A DNA stretch of 13,669 nt from Bacillota bacterium (lineage in GTDB: Bacteria > Bacillota > Clostridia > Christensenellales > CAG-138): the NCBI GenBank assembly GCA_023458355.1, contig JAEWZS010000009.1:1-13669 (forward strand). The letters are read 5' to 3'. The notes under the pieces are model-generated. The model saw nothing but the letters and a program-made list of their open reading frames with translations. It had not been told where the DNA came from and made no database searches. Below, in pieces: positions 13,122 to 13,669 of this stretch (position 1 is its first letter; the number at the start of each line of letters is the position of its first letter). The position numbers were made by a program, and so were the translations under genes.

Positions 13122-13669
13122 ATGGCAAAGAAAATAAAACTTGCCGCATATTTGGCCGACGCGCTTTGCGCACTTCTGCTTGCTACGGTTTTAAATGCTG
13201 TGCTTTTTTCGCAGATTTCGCTTGAGGTAACGCTCGGATCCGTTTTTTCCGCAACAGCCTTAGGAATTTTGCTGGTTTTTCTTCTTTCACGCAAGTGGAT
13301 GTTTCCCGCACTTATGCTATTTACGGCTGCTGCCATTACGCTCGCCTTTGCGTTTACGAGGGAGGGCGGGACTGCGGATAGGGGAGCATCCTTCTTACAC
13401 TGGTGTTTTAGCGGCTTTTCATCTCTTGAATTTGATCCGGATAAAAACGCTTTTTTCTTGGCAAGTCTGCTCTTTGGACTGCCCTTAGCAGCTCTTGCAT
13501 TTCTGTTTTACCGTAAAGTTTTTCGATTCAGTCTTGTAACGCCAATTGTTCTAATAGCACTTTATTTGCTATATAAGTGGCAGGGTACGGAGCAGCTCGT
13601 TGCGGTCGCATCATTGTGTGTACCTGTTATTCTTATATCTCTTGCAAAGGTCGCAGGGTGCCGCATAGA
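13122..13669 (+). CDS. Multi-pass membrane protein, N-terminal part; probable transglutaminase-like (TgpA/DUF3488-type) protein
   Basis: An ATG at 13122, 2 nt after the DUF58 stop, opens a frame with no stop through the window end (182 codons visible). An AAGGAA binding site lies about 10 nt upstream. The product is hydrophobic, with about six predicted membrane segments (roughly 11-31, 37-55, 60-78, 111-130, 137-152 and 158-176) and an extracytoplasmic stretch near 80-108. In MoxR-DUF58 operons the next gene commonly encodes a protein with several N-terminal membrane helices followed by an external transglutaminase-like Cys-His-Asp domain. The visible part fits the membrane half, but the catalytic domain would be outside the window, so the name rests on gene order. 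Confidence 0.7.
   Translation, partial: MAKKIKLAAYLADALCALLLATVLNAVLFSQISLEVTLGSVFSATALGILLVFLLSRKWMFPALMLFTAAAITLAFAFTREGGTADRGASFLHWCFSGFSSLEFDPDKNAFFLASLLFGLPLAALAFLFYRKVFRFSLVTPIVLIALYLLYKWQGTEQLVAVASLCVPVILISLAKVAGCRI

Noticed and set aside
1..13669. CRISPR arrays, tRNA or rRNA genes, insertion sequences, phage genes, long direct repeats
   Set aside because: I looked for repeat-spacer patterns, transposase motifs and tRNA-like arms and saw none.

Overview
The window looks like chromosomal DNA of a low-to-mid GC Firmicute, most likely an anaerobic Clostridia-type bacterium. The reasons are strong GGAGG-type ribosome binding sites, tight same-strand gene packing, and families common there (DUF4256, Imm5-like, DUF1801, tandem GNATs, MoxR/DUF58). 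I cannot name a genus. Every gene I can support lies on the + strand. I see no tRNA, rRNA, CRISPR array, insertion sequence or phage gene.

Region 1 (1-3285) is a run of small accessory genes in one apparent transcript: the 3' end of a flavodoxin-like oxidoreductase, an Imm5-like putative immunity protein, a DUF4256 protein, a DUF1801 protein with an N-terminal zinc-ribbon-like motif, and a fusion of two GNAT acetyltransferases. It ends at a clear intrinsic terminator with a TTCG tetraloop.

Region 2 (3286-8650) is a self-contained operon. A promoter with a palindrome next to its predicted start site drives a TetR-family regulator, an FGGY carbohydrate kinase, a class III PLP enzyme related to glutamate-1-semialdehyde aminomutase, a class II aldolase with an extra C-terminal domain, and a GtrA-like membrane protein. 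Catalytic residues are intact in the three enzymes. The set suggests an inducible pathway in which a sugar or amino-sugar derivative is transaminated or isomerised, phosphorylated and split by retro-aldol cleavage. I recognise no described pathway with this combination, and it is the best candidate here for an undescribed system.

Region 3 (8651-10983) begins with a dense control region: an inverted repeat sharing a half-site with the tetR promoter region, a perfect 16-bp palindrome over the -35 box of a good promoter, and a leader with a possible 8-codon peptide and two adjacent hairpins, the second covering the ribosome binding site of the next gene. It is followed by a tandem-GNAT acetyltransferase, a glyoxalase/VOC protein and a SAM-dependent methyltransferase. 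This layout resembles an inducible small-molecule modification or resistance cassette.

Region 4 (11009-13669) is the start of a MoxR ATPase - DUF58 - multi-pass membrane protein operon. The last gene runs off the window and is probably the membrane half of a transglutaminase-like protein.
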